35,634 nucleotides of DNA. Source: Lachnospiraceae bacterium (lineage in GTDB: Bacteria > Bacillota > Clostridia > Lachnospirales > Lachnospiraceae). Positions 24,663 through 35,602 of this stretch are shown here, piece by piece. The translations under genes were made by a program, and so were the position numbers. Below the pieces are notes generated by a model. It had not been told where the DNA came from. It saw only the letters and a program-made list of their open reading frames with translations, and made no database searches. Position 1 is the first letter of the stretch. Each line of letters starts with the position of its first letter. The stretch spans positions 1-35,634 of the forward strand of contig JALCRM010000017.1 of assembly GCA_022652545.1 (NCBI GenBank). Direction: 5' to 3'.

Positions 24663-27600
24663 ATGCCAAACAGCAAACAGCAAGGGTATCAGCCAATCTT
24701 ATTTGACGCGATCAAAATAGGTCTGGCCTCTCCTGACAAGATCAGGGAATGGTCCCACGGCGAAGTGACCAAGCCTGAAACGATCAACTACAGGACACTG
24801 AAGCCGGAAAAGGACGGTCTTTTCTGCGAAAAGATCTTCGGGCCCGTCAAGGACTGGGAGTGTCACTGCGGAAAGTATAAGAAGATCAGATACAAGGGCG
24901 TCATCTGCGACCGCTGCGGCGTTGAAGTCACGAAGTCCAGTGTCCGCCGCGACCGCATGGGACATATTGAACTGGCGGCTCCTGTTTCCCACATCTGGTA
25001 TTTCAAAGGCATCCCGAGCCGTATGGGCCTGATCCTCGACCTTTCGCCGAGGGTGCTTGAACGTGTACTGTATTTTGCTTCCTATATAGTGCTTGACAAG
25101 GGCGATACCGAACTGGAGTACAAACAGATCCTTTCAGAGAAGGAATACCAGGAAGCCAAGGAAAAATACGGCAGCAAGTTCCGCGCGGGTATGGGCGCGG
25201 AGGCTATCAAGGAACTGCTTCTTGCGGTAGACGTGGAGAAAGAGCACAAAGAACTGCAGGAAGAAATGGAGACTGCTACGGGTCAGAAAAAGGCCCGTAT
25301 CATCAAGAGGTTCGAGGTGATCGAAGCATTCCGTGAATCCGGGAATGAACCTTCCTGGATGGTGCTGGACTGCATCCCGGTCATCCCTCCGGACCTGCGT
25401 CCCATGGTACAGCTGGACGGCGGACGTTTTGCCACTTCCGATCTGAACGACCTGTACCGCAGGATCATCAACCGCAATAACAGACTCAAGAGACTGCTCG
25501 AACTCGGAGCGCCCGATATCATCGTGCGCAATGAGAAGAGAATGCTGCAGGAGGCTGTGGATGCGCTGATCGACAACGGCCGCAGAGGACGTCCTGTCAC
25601 AGGCCCCGGCAACCGTGCGCTGAAGTCCCTTTCCGATATGCTGAAGGGCAAGAACGGACGTTTCCGTCAGAACCTGCTCGGCAAACGTGTTGACTATTCC
25701 GGCCGTTCCGTTATCGTAAACGGCCCCGAACTCAAGATCTATCAGTGCGGTCTGCCTAAGGAAATGGCGATCGAACTGTTCAAGCCTTTTGTTATGAAGG
25801 AACTTGAGCAGCGCGGTATTTCCCAGAACATCAAGAATGCGAAGAAACTGGTCGAAAGACTGGATCCGCAGGTATGGGACATCCTCGAGGATGTCATCAA
25901 AGAGCATCCGGTCATGCTGAACCGTGCTCCTACACTGCACAGGCTCGGCATCCAGGCATTTGAACCGATCCTGGTCGAAGGCAAGGCAATCAAACTGCAC
26001 CCGCTGGTCTGCACCGCATTCAACGCAGACTTTGACGGTGACCAGATGGCCGTTCACCTTCCGCTGTCTGTCGAAGCCCAGGCAGAGTGCCGTTTCCTGA
26101 TGCTTTCCCCGAACAACCTGCTGAAGCCTTCTGACGGCGGACCCGTGGCTGTTCCTTCGCAGGACATGGTGCTGGGCATCTACTATCTGACACAGGAACG
26201 CGAAGATGCCATCGGCACAGGCAACTATTACCACAATCTGAATGAAGCGATCCTCGCATATGAAAACGGATACTGCAAACTGCAGAGCCGCATCCATGTA
26301 CGTATGACCGGTGTTAACGACAAGGGTGAGACAGAAGAGCGCACGATCGAATCCACGCTCGGACGCTTCCTCTTCAATGAGATCATCCCGCAGGATCTGG
26401 GCTATGTCGACCGCCATGATCCCGAGAATTTCATGAAGCCGGAGATCGACTTTATCGTCAACAAGAAGGAACTGAAGAAGATCATCCAGGCGATCATCGA
26501 CACGCACGGCACATTCAAGACAGCCGAAGTGCTCGACCTGATCAAGGCGATCGGCTACAAGTACTCCACCAAGGCCGGCATGACGGTTTCCATTGCGGAT
26601 ATCATCGTGCCTCCGCAGAAGCAGGAGCTTCTGGACAGAGCACAGGATACGGTCGACCAGATCTCCAAGAACTTCCGCCGCGGCCTTATTACCGAGGAAG
26701 AGCGTTACCGTGCCGTTGTCAAAACATGGACAGACATCGATAATGAACTGACCAAGGTGCTGCTGGACAGCCTGGACAAATACAACAATATTTACATGAT
26801 GGCAGATTCCGGTGCCCGAGGCAGCAACCAGCAGATCAAGCAGCTGGCCGGCATGCGCGGACTGATGGCGGATACACAGGGCCGTACGATCGAACTGCCC
26901 ATCAAGTCGAACTTCCGTGAAGGTCTGGACGTACTGGAGTATTTCATGTCGGCACACGGCGCCCGCAAGGGTCTGTCCGATACCGCACTCAGAACGGCTG
27001 ACTCCGGCTACCTTACCAGAAGAATGGTCGATGTTTCCCAGGAACTGATCATCAGGGAGATCGACTGCTGCGAAGGCAAGGATGAGATACCCGGCATGAC
27101 CGTCAAAGCGTTCATGGACGGCAAGGAGACCATCGAAAGCCTGAAGGACCGTATCACCGGACGCTATTCCTGTGAGGACATTGCGGACAAAGACGGCAAT
27201 ATCATCGTCAAGAAGAACCACATGATCACGCCGAGCCGTGCCAAGGCCATTGTGACCAAAGGAGTCAACTCCAAGGGCGGGGCCGTGGAAAGCGTCAAGA
27301 TCCGTACGATCCTGACCTGCCGTTCCCACAAGGGCATCTGCGCAAAGTGCTACGGTGCCAACATGGCGACAGGAGAGCCGGTACAGGTCGGCGAGGCGGT
27401 CGGTATCATCGCCGCACAGTCGATCGGTGAACCCGGTACACAGCTGACAATGAGAACGTTCCATACGGGCGGCGTGGCCGGCGGTGATATCACACAGGGT
27501 CTTCCCCGTGTCGAAGAGCTGTTCGAAGCCAGAAAGCCCAAGGGACTTGCCATCATCTCCGAATTTGACGGCAAGTGCGAGGTGGTGGACGACAAGAAGA

Positions 27601-28448
27601 GCCGCAAGGTCGTGGTCACCAACGAGGAGACCGGAGAGTCGAAGGAATATCAGATCCCTTACGGCTCACGTATCAAGGTACAGGACGGCGCCATGATCGA
27701 AGCAGGCGACGAACTGACGGAAGGCTCGGTCAACCCGCACGATCTGCTGAAGATCAAGGGTATCCGTGCAGTTCAGAATTATCTGCTCCGCGAGGTACAG
27801 AGGGTCTATCGTCTGCAGGGCGTGGATATCTGCGACAAGCACATCGAGGTCATCGTGCGGCAGATGCTCAAGAAGGTACGCATCGACGAGAAGAATGATT
27901 CCTCGTTCCTGCCCGGTTCACTGGTAGATGTTCTGGATTTTGAAGATATCAATGAGGAACTGGTGGAGAACGGCAAACATCCCGCAGAGGGCAAGCAGAT
28001 CATCCTCGGGATCACAAAGGCGGCACTGGCGACGAATTCCTTCCTGTCTGCAGCTTCCTTCCAGGAGACCACCAAGGTCCTGACGGATGCGGCCATTCAC
28101 GGGAAAGTGGATCCGCTGATCGGCCTCAAGGAAAATGTCATCATCGGCAAGCTGATCCCGGCAGGCACAGGCATGCGGCGCTATCGCAGCATCAACCTGT
28201 CCACCGACAGCCAGATGCCCGGCACGATCGACGTCGACAGTCAGATCCTCTCTGACGGTTCGATCCCGAATGACGGCGATCCGGCACAGCAGGACGACGG
28301 CGTGGACGGTGACGACGGTGACGTGGTCATCGAAGATGATAAGGCTGAGGAGGAAGCAGGACTGCAGGATACGGAAGAGGAAGAAGATCTGCAGGCTGAT
28401 AAGGCGGCCGTAAAAGGGAAAAAGGCAAAAACGCCGGTAAAGAAGTAA
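24663..28448 (+). CDS. rpoC: DNA-directed RNA polymerase subunit beta'
   Basis: This 1261-residue subunit carries the catalytic site. The N-terminal zinc site uses C67, C69, C82 and C85 (CHCG...CDRCG). The Mg-binding motif NADFDGDQM is at about 454-462, with Asp 456, 458 and 460. A second zinc site is formed by C837, C886, C893 and C896 ([11 protein letters not shown]). The trigger-loop/bridge region is conserved, including [18 protein letters not shown]. The last ~70 residues are an unusual acidic stretch rich in Asp and Glu followed by a Lys-rich end. The ATG at 24663 has TGGAGG upstream. A terminator stem lies shortly after its stop, so rpsL is largely a separate transcript. Confidence 0.98.
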   Translation: MPNSKQQGYQPILFDAIKIGLASPDKIREWSHGEVTKPETINYRTLKPEKDGLFCEKIFGPVKDWECHCGKYKKIRYKGVICDRCGVEVTKSSVRRDRMGHIELAAPVSHIWYFKGIPSRMGLILDLSPRVLERVLYFASYIVLDKGDTELEYKQILSEKEYQEAKEKYGSKFRAGMGAEAIKELLLAVDVEKEHKELQEEMETATGQKKARIIKRFEVIEAFRESGNEPSWMVLDCIPVIPPDLRPMVQLDGGRFATSDLNDLYRRIINRNNRLKRLLELGAPDIIVRNEKRMLQEAVDALIDNGRRGRPVTGPGNRALKSLSDMLKGKNGRFRQNLLGKRVDYSGRSVIVNGPELKIYQCGLPKEMAIELFKPFVMKELEQRGISQNIKNAKKLVERLDPQVWDILEDVIKEHPVMLNRAPTLHRLGIQAFEPILVEGKAIKLHPLVCTAFNADFDGDQMAVHLPLSVEAQAECRFLMLSPNNLLKPSDGGPVAVPSQDMVLGIYYLTQEREDAIGTGNYYHNLNEAILAYENGYCKLQSRIHVRMTGVNDKGETEERTIESTLGRFLFNEIIPQDLGYVDRHDPENFMKPEIDFIVNKKELKKIIQAIIDTHGTFKTAEVLDLIKAIGYKYSTKAGMTVSIADIIVPPQKQELLDRAQDTVDQISKNFRRGLITEEERYRAVVKTWTDIDNELTKVLLDSLDKYNNIYMMADSGARGSNQQIKQLAGMRGLMADTQGRTIELPIKSNFREGLDVLEYFMSAHGARKGLSDTALRTADSGYLTRRMVDVSQELIIREIDCCEGKDEIPGMTVKAFMDGKETIESLKDRITGRYSCEDIADKDGNIIVKKNHMITPSRAKAIVTKGVNSKGGAVESVKIRTILTCRSHKGICAKCYGANMATGEPVQVGEAVGIIAAQSIGEPGTQLTMRTFHTGGVAGGDITQGLPRVEELFEARKPKGLAIISEFDGKCEVVDDKKSRKVVVTNEETGESKEYQIPYGSRIKVQDGAMIEAGDELTEGSVNPHDLLKIKGIRAVQNYLLREVQRVYRLQGVDICDKHIEVIVRQMLKKVRIDEKNDSSFLPGSLVDVLDFEDINEELVENGKHPAEGKQIILGITKAALATNSFLSAASFQETTKVLTDAAIHGKVDPLIGLKENVIIGKLIPAGTGMRRYRSINLSTDSQMPGTIDVDSQILSDGSIPNDGDPAQQDDGVDGDDGDVVIEDDKAEEEAGLQDTEEEEDLQADKAAVKGKKAKTPVKK

Positions 28449-28456
28449 CTTGTAAG

Positions 28457-28485
28457 TTGACAAAGAAGTGACCAGTCCATATAAT
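28457..28485 (+). promoter_or_regulatory. Perfect consensus promoter of the rpsL-rpsG-fusA genes
   Basis: TTGACA (28457-28462), exactly 17 nt, then TATAAT (28480-28485): both hexamers match the sigma-A consensus in full. The transcript start is expected near 28492, inside the 5' arm of the terminator stem at 28486-28517. Confidence 0.9.
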
Positions 28486-28522
28486 ATTACGGTGTGACCT
28501 TGCGGCCACACCGTAATTTTTT
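28486..28522 (+). terminator. Intrinsic terminator after rpoC, overlapping the rpsL promoter start site
   Basis: ATTACGGTGTG (28486-28496) pairs over 11 bp with CACACCGTAAT (28507-28517), and T runs from 28517 to 28522. It can end transcripts arriving from rpoC. Transcripts starting at about 28492 lack the outer half of the 5' arm and can form at most about 5 bp, so they should escape. Confidence 0.85.
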
Positions 28523-28601
28523 CGCCTGTTTTGTCAGGACAGCAGCATCTGCCGGAACAGACAGCGCGAAACCTATTTTCACAAAAAGGAGGTGAAATAG
28601 A

Positions 28602-29021
28602 ATGCCAACATTTAATCAGCTTGTCAGAAAGGGACGTGCAACGTCCGCAAAGAAGGCAAAGGCACCGGCTCTCCTCAGAGGGTTCAATTCTCTCCACAAA
28701 GAGGCGATCGATATCAGTGCTCCCCAGAAGCGCGGCGTTTGCACAGCAGTAAAGACCGCTACCCCCAAGAAGCCGAACTCTGCGCTGCGTAAGATCGCCA
28801 GGGTACGTCTTTCCAACGGAATCGAAGTTACTTCCTATATTCCGGGAGAAGGACACAATCTGCAGGAACACTCCGTGGTCCTTATCAGAGGCGGAAGGGT
28901 AAAGGATCTGCCCGGCACCAGGTACCATATCATCAGAGGCACACTGGATACAGCAGGTGTTACAGATCGCAAGCAGGCCCGTTCCAAGTATGGCGCAAAG
29001 AGACCTAAGGCCGGTAAGTAA
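28602..29021 (+). CDS. rpsL: 30S ribosomal protein S12
   Basis: This 139-residue decoding-centre protein is the site of streptomycin resistance mutations. [11 protein letters not shown] (about 54-64) and [13 protein letters not shown] (about 102-114) carry the wild-type lysines linked to drug sensitivity. The internal stretch [15 protein letters not shown] after residue 22 is the insertion typical of Gram-positive S12. A strong SD AAAGGAGGTG precedes the ATG at 28602. Its own consensus promoter lies 117-145 nt upstream. Confidence 0.97.
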   Translation: MPTFNQLVRKGRATSAKKAKAPALLRGFNSLHKEAIDISAPQKRGVCTAVKTATPKKPNSALRKIARVRLSNGIEVTSYIPGEGHNLQEHSVVLIRGGRVKDLPGTRYHIIRGTLDTAGVTDRKQARSKYGAKRPKAGK

Positions 29022-29710
<689 letters not shown>

Positions 29711-29738
29711 TCAACGCAGCCTATAGGAGGAAAAACCT

Positions 29739-31865
29739 GTGCCCGAAGCAAGAGAATATCCCCTGGAGAGAACCAGGAACATCGGAATCATGGCACATAT
29801 CGACGCCGGGAAGACAACTCTGACCGAGCGTATCCTGTACTATACCGGTGTTAACTATAAAATCGGTGAAACGCACGACGGCACTGCTACCATGGATTAC
29901 ATGGCGCAGGAGCAGGAAAGAGGCATCACCATCACATCAGCGGCTATCACCTGCCACTGGACGCTCGAGGAGCAGGGCCAGAAAAAGCCCGGCGCACTCG
30001 AAAACCGCATCAACATCATCGATACCCCCGGCCACGTGGATTTCACGGTCGAGGTCGAGCGGTCGCTTCGCGTCCTGGACGGTGCAGTCGGTGTTTTTGA
30101 TGCCAAGAGCGGCGTTGAACCGCAGTCTGAAAACGTATGGCACCAGGCAGACGGTTTCAATGTTCCCCGTCTGGCGTTCATCAACAAGATGGACGTGGTA
30201 GGCGCGGACTATTACAAGTCTGTCGAATCCATCCGCCAGAGACTGGGTAAAAATGCGATCATGATCCAGATCCCGATCGGGGCTGAGGATACCTTTAACG
30301 GCGTCATCGACCTGTTCGAGATGAAAGCATACACATTTGACGGTGAAAAAGGCTCTGAGGTCGTGGTCAGCGAGATCCCGGATGATCTGAAGGACAAAGC
30401 CGATCAGTACCACACCGAAATGGTCGAGAAGATCTGCGACCTGGACGACGGCCTGATGGAACAGTATCTGGATGGAAAGGTGCCCGCTGTTGATGAAATG
30501 AAAGCGGCCCTGCGCAAGGCGACGTGTGAAAGCAGAGCAGTACCCGTGCTTTGCGGTTCCGCATACCGCAACAAAGGCATCCAGAAGCTGATCGACGCCG
30601 TCATCGAATTCATGCCCAGCCCCATTGATATTCCGCCGGCGAAGGGCAAGGATCTGGACGGCAACGAGGTCGAGATCGAATCGGATGACAGCAAGCCCTT
30701 TGCGGCACTGGCATTCAAGATCATCAGCGATCCGTTTGTCGGAAAACTGGCTTTCTTCCGCGTATACCGCGGCAGTGCGAATGCAGGCTCCTACGTGCTC
30801 AACAGCACGAAGGACGCCAAGGAACGTCTTGGCCGTATCCTGCTGATGCATGCAAACAAGAGAACCGACCTGGACAAGGTGTTTTCCGGAGATATCGCAG
30901 CGGCAGTCGGCCTGAAGAATACCACGACCGGCGATACGCTCTGCGACGAGGCACATCCGGTCATCCTTGAGTCCATGGAATTCCCGGATCCCGTCATCGA
31001 GCTGGCCATTGAACCCAAGACCAAGGCAGGCCAGGCAAAACTGGTGGATGCCCTGAACAAACTGGCAGAAGAAGACCCTACGTTCCGTCAGCATACCGAC
31101 CATGAGACCGGACAGACCATTATCGCCGGCATGGGCGAGCTGCATCTGGAGATCATCGTCGACAGACTGCTCCGCGAGTTCAAGGTGGAAGCCAATGTCG
31201 GTGCTCCGCAGGTCGCTTACAAGGAGACCTTCACGAAGCCGGTCGACCAGGAGTACAAGTATGTAAAGCAGACCGGCGGCCGCGGCCAGTACGGACACTG
31301 CAAAGTAAAATTCGAACCCATGGACGCCAACGGCGAAGAGCTGTACAAGTTTGATTCGGCTGTCGTCGGCGGCAACATCCCGAAGGAATATATCCCTTCC
31401 ATCGGAAAAGGTATCGAAGAAGCCATGAAGGCCGGATCACTCGGCGGATATCCTGTGGTCGGCGTACATGCTACCGTATATGATGGCTCCTATCACGAAG
31501 TCGACTCTTCGGAGCAGGCTTTCCAGGTCGCCGGTTCCATGTGCTTCAAGGAAGCCATGAAGAAATCGGAGCCTACGCTGCTCGAGCCCATCATGAAGGT
31601 GGAGATCACCACGCCGCAGGATTACATGGGCGACGTGATCGGCGATGTTTCTTCGAGAAGAGGCCGTGTGGTAAGTCAGGAAGACAGGGGCAGCAACAGC
31701 GTCATGATCACAGGCTATGTGCCGCTGGCCGAGATGTTCGGCTATGCAACAGACCTTCGTTCCGAGACCCAGGGACGCGCGAGCTATTCAATGTTCTTCG
31801 ACAGATATGAACCCGTTCCGAAGAATGTTGCGGCCAAGGTCCTCGAAAGCACCGACGCACACTGA
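29739..31865 (+). CDS. fusA: Elongation factor G
   Basis: This 708-residue GTPase drives translocation of tRNA and mRNA and, with RRF, ribosome recycling. G motifs: AHIDAGKTT (G1, about residue 18), ERGITITSA (switch I/G2, about 61), DTPGHVDF (G3, about 95) and NKMD (G4, about 149). Domain IV contains GGRGQYGHC near 513 and the loop [12 protein letters not shown] near 545. Length is normal. It starts with GTG at 29739, 6 bases after the end of the SD AGGAGGAAA. It shares the transcript of rpsL-rpsG; tuf has a further promoter. Confidence 0.98.
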   Translation: MPEAREYPLERTRNIGIMAHIDAGKTTLTERILYYTGVNYKIGETHDGTATMDYMAQEQERGITITSAAITCHWTLEEQGQKKPGALENRINIIDTPGHVDFTVEVERSLRVLDGAVGVFDAKSGVEPQSENVWHQADGFNVPRLAFINKMDVVGADYYKSVESIRQRLGKNAIMIQIPIGAEDTFNGVIDLFEMKAYTFDGEKGSEVVVSEIPDDLKDKADQYHTEMVEKICDLDDGLMEQYLDGKVPAVDEMKAALRKATCESRAVPVLCGSAYRNKGIQKLIDAVIEFMPSPIDIPPAKGKDLDGNEVEIESDDSKPFAALAFKIISDPFVGKLAFFRVYRGSANAGSYVLNSTKDAKERLGRILLMHANKRTDLDKVFSGDIAAAVGLKNTTTGDTLCDEAHPVILESMEFPDPVIELAIEPKTKAGQAKLVDALNKLAEEDPTFRQHTDHETGQTIIAGMGELHLEIIVDRLLREFKVEANVGAPQVAYKETFTKPVDQEYKYVKQTGGRGQYGHCKVKFEPMDANGEELYKFDSAVVGGNIPKEYIPSIGKGIEEAMKAGSLGGYPVVGVHATVYDGSYHEVDSSEQAFQVAGSMCFKEAMKKSEPTLLEPIMKVEITTPQDYMGDVIGDVSSRRGRVVSQEDRGSNSVMITGYVPLAEMFGYATDLRSETQGRASYSMFFDRYEPVPKNVAAKVLESTDAH

Positions 31866-31890
31866 TCCGGCACCAAATGGACTTAAACGC

Positions 31891-31919
31891 TTGAAAAAAG
31901 GCATGTTCTTTACTATAAT
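31891..31919 (+). promoter_or_regulatory. Promoter of tuf
   Basis: TTGAAA (31891-31896), 17-nt spacer and a perfect TATAAT (31914-31919), placed between fusA and tuf. It would give extra EF-Tu transcript over the rpsL operon, in keeping with the high demand for EF-Tu. Confidence 0.85.
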
Positions 31920-31983
31920 GCTTAGTACAGCGTTTTAAGAGTTGATTTCACTGATCATTGAAGAAACAAGGAGGATACCTGAA

Positions 31984-33177
31984 ATGGGAAAGGCTCATTT
32001 TGAGAGAACAAAACCGCATGTCAACATCGGTACCATCGGACATGTCGATCACGGCAAAACAACTCTGACCGCAGCGATCACGTCAGTTCTTGCCGACAGG
32101 CTGGGTCTTGATCCGGCTGTTCCGTTCGACCAGATCGACAAGGCTCCCGAAGAGAAGGCCCGTGGTATAACAATTTCCACCGCACATATCGAATATGAGA
32201 CGGCAAAGAGACATTACGCACACGTCGACTGCCCCGGCCATGCTGACTATGTCAAGAACATGATCACCGGCGCTGCACAGATGGATGGCGCAATCCTTGT
32301 TGTCGCTGCTACCGATGGTGTTATGGCCCAGACCCGTGAGCATGTACTGCTTGCAAAACAGGTCGGTGTGCCGAAGATCATCGTATTCATGAACAAGTGC
32401 GATATGGTTGATGACCCTGAACTGCTCGACCTTGTCGAGATGGAGATCAGAGACCTGCTGAATGAATACGGATTCCCGGGAGATGATACTCCGATCATCC
32501 GTGGTTCGGCACTGAAGGCACTGGAAGATCCGAAGAGCAAATGGGCTGACAATATCATCGAACTTATGGATACCGTAGATACTTATTTCCCGGATCCTGT
32601 CCGTGATACCGAGAAGCCGTTCCTTATGCCTGTTGAAGATGTATTCACCATCACCGGCCGCGGCACTGTTGCTACCGGACGTGTAGAGCGTGGTGTTCTG
32701 CATATCAACGACGAACTTGAAATCCTCGGCATCAAAGAGGAAGTCAAGAAGACTGTTGCAACCGGCATCGAAATGTTCCGCAAGACGCTGGACGAAGCAA
32801 TGGCAGGCGATAACGTCGGTATCCTTCTCCGCGGCGTTGATCGTGACGAAGTTGAAAGAGGACAGGTCGTGGCAAAGCCCGGCACTGTTACCTGCCACAA
32901 GAAATTTACGGCGCAGGTCTACGTGCTGACCAAAGATGAAGGCGGACGTCATACCCCGTTCTTCAATGACTACAGACCTCAGTTCTATTTCCGCACCACG
33001 GATGTGACCGGTGTTGTCAATCTTCCGCAGGGCGTCGAGATGTGCATGCCCGGCGACCATGTTGAGATGACGATCGAACTGATCCACCCGATCGCTATGG
33101 AGCAGGGCCTTACCTTCGCTATTCGTGAAGGCGGACGTACCGTCGGTTCCGGCCGTGTTGCCACCATCATCGCGTAA
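31984..33177 (+). CDS. tuf: Elongation factor Tu
   Basis: This 397-residue GTPase delivers aminoacyl-tRNA to the ribosome. G motifs: [15 protein letters not shown] (about residues 19-33), [14 protein letters not shown] (about 60-73), [15 protein letters not shown] (about 82-96) and NKCD (about 137-140). Domains II and III are complete, ending in [20 protein letters not shown]. Length is standard. The ATG at 31984 has AAGGAGG about 7-13 bases upstream; the frame open back to 31942 is leader. A strong terminator follows the stop. Confidence 0.98.
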   Translation: MGKAHFERTKPHVNIGTIGHVDHGKTTLTAAITSVLADRLGLDPAVPFDQIDKAPEEKARGITISTAHIEYETAKRHYAHVDCPGHADYVKNMITGAAQMDGAILVVAATDGVMAQTREHVLLAKQVGVPKIIVFMNKCDMVDDPELLDLVEMEIRDLLNEYGFPGDDTPIIRGSALKALEDPKSKWADNIIELMDTVDTYFPDPVRDTEKPFLMPVEDVFTITGRGTVATGRVERGVLHINDELEILGIKEEVKKTVATGIEMFRKTLDEAMAGDNVGILLRGVDRDEVERGQVVAKPGTVTCHKKFTAQVYVLTKDEGGRHTPFFNDYRPQFYFRTTDVTGVVNLPQGVEMCMPGDHVEMTIELIHPIAMEQGLTFAIREGGRTVGSGRVATIIA

Positions 33178-33201
33178 TACCTTTTTACCGGCAATAAAAG
33201 C

Positions 33202-33236
33202 AATCGCCTCCGGAGAGATCCGGAGGCGATTTTTTT
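33202..33236 (+). terminator. Strong intrinsic terminator after tuf
   Basis: AATCGCCTCCGGA (33202-33214) pairs over 13 bp with 33219-33231 across the loop GAGA, and T runs to 33236. As dus ends at 33257 on the other strand, the stem could also stop dus transcripts, although the T content on that side is weaker. Confidence 0.93.
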
Positions 33237-33256
33237 CGGTCAGAAGCTGTCGGCAT

Positions 33257-34192
33257 TTATGATCCGTAGAGTATGGCTTCCATAGCCCCTTTGTAGCGGG
33301 ACCAGGAAGGAGCCTTCAAGAGTTCGGCGAGCCGGTGGTCGGAACCGGCAAGTGAAGGCCCGAAATATTCCATAAACTCCTTCATCCGGTGCATGCGGGC
33401 GTTTTCATCGGGCATAACTGCCGCTGTTGCAGCCTCCACCTCGCGGTAATAACGCAGAAGCTCTTCACGTGAGGCAGGCGGGCCGCCCTGCAGCTCGCGC
33501 ACGAGGGAAGGCCTGCGGATCAGCCCGCGGCCGATCATGACGGCATCCAGGGCAGGAAAGTCTGCGGTAAGCTTCTGCACATCGGCGGGGCATTCCACAT
33601 CGCCGTTGTAGCAGACGGGATTGCGGCTTTCCCGGAACATGTTCCCGAACAATTCCAGGTGGGGCGTGCCGCGGTAAAGTTCCTTTTGAAAACGCGGATG
33701 GATCGTGAGCTCGGAGATCGGATAACGGTTGAAAACACGGATGAGTGTTTCCGCCTCGGAAGGATCCGAGATCCCGATACGTGTTTTGACGGAGATCTGG
33801 GGCGAGGCAGGGCCGAGGCCGCGGAAAACAGCCTCCAGGAAGCGGTCTAGTTCCCCGGGATCGCGGAGCATGCCGGCACCGCGTTTCTTGGCCACAACTG
33901 TGCCGTAAGGACAGCCGAGATTCAGATTGATCTCATGATATCCGAGCGCAGCCAGTTTTGCGGCCGTACGGAGCATGGCAGAGGGACTGTTCGTAAGAAG
34001 CTGCGGTACGAGCGCGGCACCCCTGTTGTTTTCCGGGAGCAGGTCACGGAGATCCCTTTTTTTCAGCACAAAGTCGTCGGTCGTCGAAATGAACGGCGTA
34101 TAATACTTGTCAGTACCGGGAAATACCAGGCGGTGTGCATTCCGTAAAGGAAAGGTTGTAATGCCTTCAAGCGGAGCCATATAATATTTCAT
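33257..34192 (-). CDS. tRNA-dihydrouridine synthase family protein
   Basis: This ~311-residue flavoenzyme reduces specific uridines of tRNA to dihydrouridine. The N-terminus MKYYMAPLEGITTFPLRNAH matches the Dus FMN-binding strand. NLNLGCPYG (about 94-102) contains the catalytic Cys, VKTRIG (about 140) and MIGRGLI (about 220) are the other FMN/tRNA motifs, and the C-terminal helical domain is complete. The specificity (DusA/B/C type) cannot be set from sequence. I prefer the ATG at 34192 over ATGs at 34204 and 34201, because the Dus core begins there. None of them has an SD; a -10-like TATGAT at 34205-34200 puts the transcript start near 34193, so translation may be leaderless. Confidence 0.9.
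   Translation of the reverse strand: MKYYMAPLEGITTFPLRNAHRLVFPGTDKYYTPFISTTDDFVLKKRDLRDLLPENNRGAALVPQLLTNSPSAMLRTAAKLAALGYHEINLNLGCPYGTVVAKKRGAGMLRDPGELDRFLEAVFRGLGPASPQISVKTRIGISDPSEAETLIRVFNRYPISELTIHPRFQKELYRGTPHLELFGNMFRESRNPVCYNGDVECPADVQKLTADFPALDAVMIGRGLIRRPSLVRELQGGPPASREELLRYYREVEAATAAVMPDENARMHRMKEFMEYFGPSLAGSDHRLAELLKAPSWSRYKGAMEAILYGS
34156..34185 (+). promoter_or_regulatory. Promoter of the DUF6062-like gene, inside the 5' end of dus
   Basis: TTGTAA (34156-34161), an 18-nt spacer and a perfect TATAAT (34180-34185). It lies antisense within the dus coding start, giving back-to-back overlapping transcription. Confidence 0.55.
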
Positions 34193-34199
34193 GAAAAAC

Positions 34200-34228
34200 A
34201 TCATACACGAAAACAGCGTGGCTGGCAG
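34200..34228 (-). promoter_or_regulatory. Candidate dus promoter
   Basis: On the minus strand, CTGCCA (34228-34223), a 17-nt spacer and TATGAT (34205-34200). The -35 is weak (4 of 6). The predicted start is within one or two bases of the ATG at 34192. Confidence 0.4.
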
Positions 34229-34254
34229 TATAAAAGTGAGCAGGGGGCGTGTCC

Positions 34255-35028
34255 ATGAAAGAAAAACTTTACAATATTCCGCTGAACGACGCAGCAGATG
34301 CGGGGGATGAATGCCCGCTGTGTTATGCGGAGCGCGACATGGAGCGAAAGATCATGGACTTCACGCTGGGGAACCAGTCTTCGTACATGGAACGGGATAT
34401 CCGCGCAATGACGGATAAGGAAGGCTTCTGCCAGCGGCATTTCAAGGCGATGTTCGATTACCAGAATGCACTGGGCAATGCCTGGATCCTCTCCACACAT
34501 CTTCGGGAAGTGCAGAAGGAAATGAACGCAGCCATGGCAAAACATGAGACAGGCGGAAAGCCTTCCATGCTCGCGAAATTCCGCAAAGGCGGGCAGGATA
34601 CTGCAGCGGAAGATTCTGTTGCGCAGTGGGTGAAAGGACGGCAGGGATCCTGTTTTATCTGCAGACAGGAGGAACAGGCGAGGAGCCGCATGATCGACAT
34701 CTTCTTTGAGATGTGGCATAAGGACAGTGCCTTTCGTGCCAAGATCACAGGCGGGAAAGGTTTCTGCCTTCCGCATTTCGGAGAACTCTGCGAAGCTGCA
34801 AGGACGAAACTTTCAGACAGTGAAAAGCAGGAATTCTACGATGCCATGTTCAGGCTTATGCAGGACAACATGCAGAGAATGATCGGTGACGTTGACTGGA
34901 TGATCGAGAAATACGACTATCAGAACCAGGACAAGCCCTGGAAGGATTCCAAAGACGCACTGCAGCGCAGCATGCAGAAACTGCAGGGCGGATATCCTGC
35001 AGATCCGGCCTACAGAATGAAGAAATAG
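34255..35028 (+). CDS. DUF6062-like protein with duplicated CxxC...CxxH motifs
   Basis: This 257-residue soluble protein has no signal or membrane segment. It resembles the DUF6062 family of clostridia, whose function is not known to me. Two similar half-sites are visible: C20-x2-C23 followed by C59-x2-H62, and C133-x2-C136 followed by C171-x2-H174. The near-equal spacing (36 and 35 residues) suggests an internal duplication, with each half binding one metal ion such as zinc. The C-terminal part is helical and charged. The ATG at 34255 with AGGGGG seven bases upstream is preferred over a GTG at 34249, which is too near that SD. It diverges from dus and is followed by the tRNA/rRNA promoter. 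Confidence 0.75.
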   Translation: MKEKLYNIPLNDAADAGDECPLCYAERDMERKIMDFTLGNQSSYMERDIRAMTDKEGFCQRHFKAMFDYQNALGNAWILSTHLREVQKEMNAAMAKHETGGKPSMLAKFRKGGQDTAAEDSVAQWVKGRQGSCFICRQEEQARSRMIDIFFEMWHKDSAFRAKITGGKGFCLPHFGELCEAARTKLSDSEKQEFYDAMFRLMQDNMQRMIGDVDWMIEKYDYQNQDKPWKDSKDALQRSMQKLQGGYPADPAYRMKK

Positions 35029-35056
35029 TATTTCAGAGAAAACACGTATATTCTGC

Positions 35057-35085
35057 TTGACTTGAACCTTAATGTTTGTTATTAT
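35057..35085 (+). promoter_or_regulatory. Strong promoter of the tRNA-Ser/16S rRNA unit
   Basis: TTGACT (35057-35062), 17-nt spacer and TATTAT (35080-35085), with start near 35092. A GC-alternating stretch (GCGCGCGCG) lies right at the start region, reminiscent of a stringent-type discriminator in stable RNA promoters. Confidence 0.75.
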
Positions 35086-35148
35086 TTCATTTGCGCGCGC
35101 GAGAGCGATGCGCTGAGGAAAAGAAACTGGCAGGAACTCATCCCATTC

Positions 35149-35234
35149 GGAGAGGTATCGAAGCGGTCATAACGAGGCGGTCTTGAAAACCGTTTGTCCT
35201 TCGGGGCGCATGGGTTCGAATCCCATCCTCTCCG
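35149..35234 (+). tRNA. tRNA-Ser (anticodon UGA)
   Basis: The acceptor stem GGAGAGG (35149-35155) pairs with CCTCTCC (35227-35233), and the discriminator base is G (35234), the serine identity base. The anticodon loop is CTTGAAA with TGA at 35184-35186. A long variable arm (around GTCCTTCGGGGC) marks a class II tRNA. The T arm carries GGTTCGAATCCC. The 3' CCA is not encoded. Confidence 0.95.
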
Positions 35235-35283
35235 CTTCCCTGTAAAAAATGAATACGCAGCACACATGGTGAGTAAGACACTA

Positions 35284-35372
35284 GGAGAAATACCCAAGTG
35301 GCCGAAGGGGCTCCCCTGGAAAGGGAGTAGGTCGTTAATAGCGGCGCGAGGGTTCAAATCCCTCTTTCTCCG
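35284..35372 (+). tRNA. tRNA-Ser (anticodon GGA)
   Basis: The acceptor stem GGAGAAA (35284-35290) pairs with TTTCTCC (35365-35371), with discriminator G at 35372. The anticodon stem CTCCC/GGGAG (35311-35315 with 35323-35327) encloses the loop CTGGAAA, anticodon GGA at 35318-35320. The long variable arm and T arm GGGTTCAAATCCC are clear. CCA is not encoded. It lies 49 nt after the first tRNA-Ser, with no promoter between. Confidence 0.95.
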
Positions 35373-35602
35373 TTCAGGATCTGCCAAGCAGATCCGCCGT
35401 ACCGAGAGGCACGGAGCGCGGATTGACAAACAAACAGAAATGCAACCCTGAAGATTCCAAGGCGAAGCGGAAAGCGAGGGCACCGGAAGGTGAAGGAGCA
35501 GGAAGCTAAGCCGAGAGGATTCAGAAGAAACGAAACCAAGTAAAACGGAAACAGGATTCACTGATAAAAGTCAGCGATTTCTGACCGATTGAACGAACAC
35601 TA
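35373..35602 (+). other. Leader between tRNA-Ser and 16S rRNA
   Basis: GGATCTGC (35377-35384) pairs perfectly with GCAGATCC (35388-35395), loop CAA, followed by a small CCGT/ACGG hairpin. There is no T-run. A TTGACA at 35423-35428 has no acceptable -10 partner. The middle is purine-rich, and a small TCAG/CTGA hairpin lies near 35570-35583. This is probably a precursor rRNA leader with processing stems rather than a gene. Confidence 0.5.

Noticed and set aside
22238..27464. Very long minus-strand open frames opposite rpoB and rpoC
   Set aside because: They mirror highly conserved coding genes with biased third positions and show no recognisable domains or SD-led starts.
28486..28522. Ribosomal protein leader (S12) instead of a terminator
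   Set aside because: The stem starts within the promoter start site, so it is incomplete in rpsL mRNA; the T-run fits termination of rpoC transcripts better.
35423..35451. TTGACA upstream of 16S as a second rRNA promoter
   Set aside because: No -10-like hexamer occurs 16-19 nt downstream.
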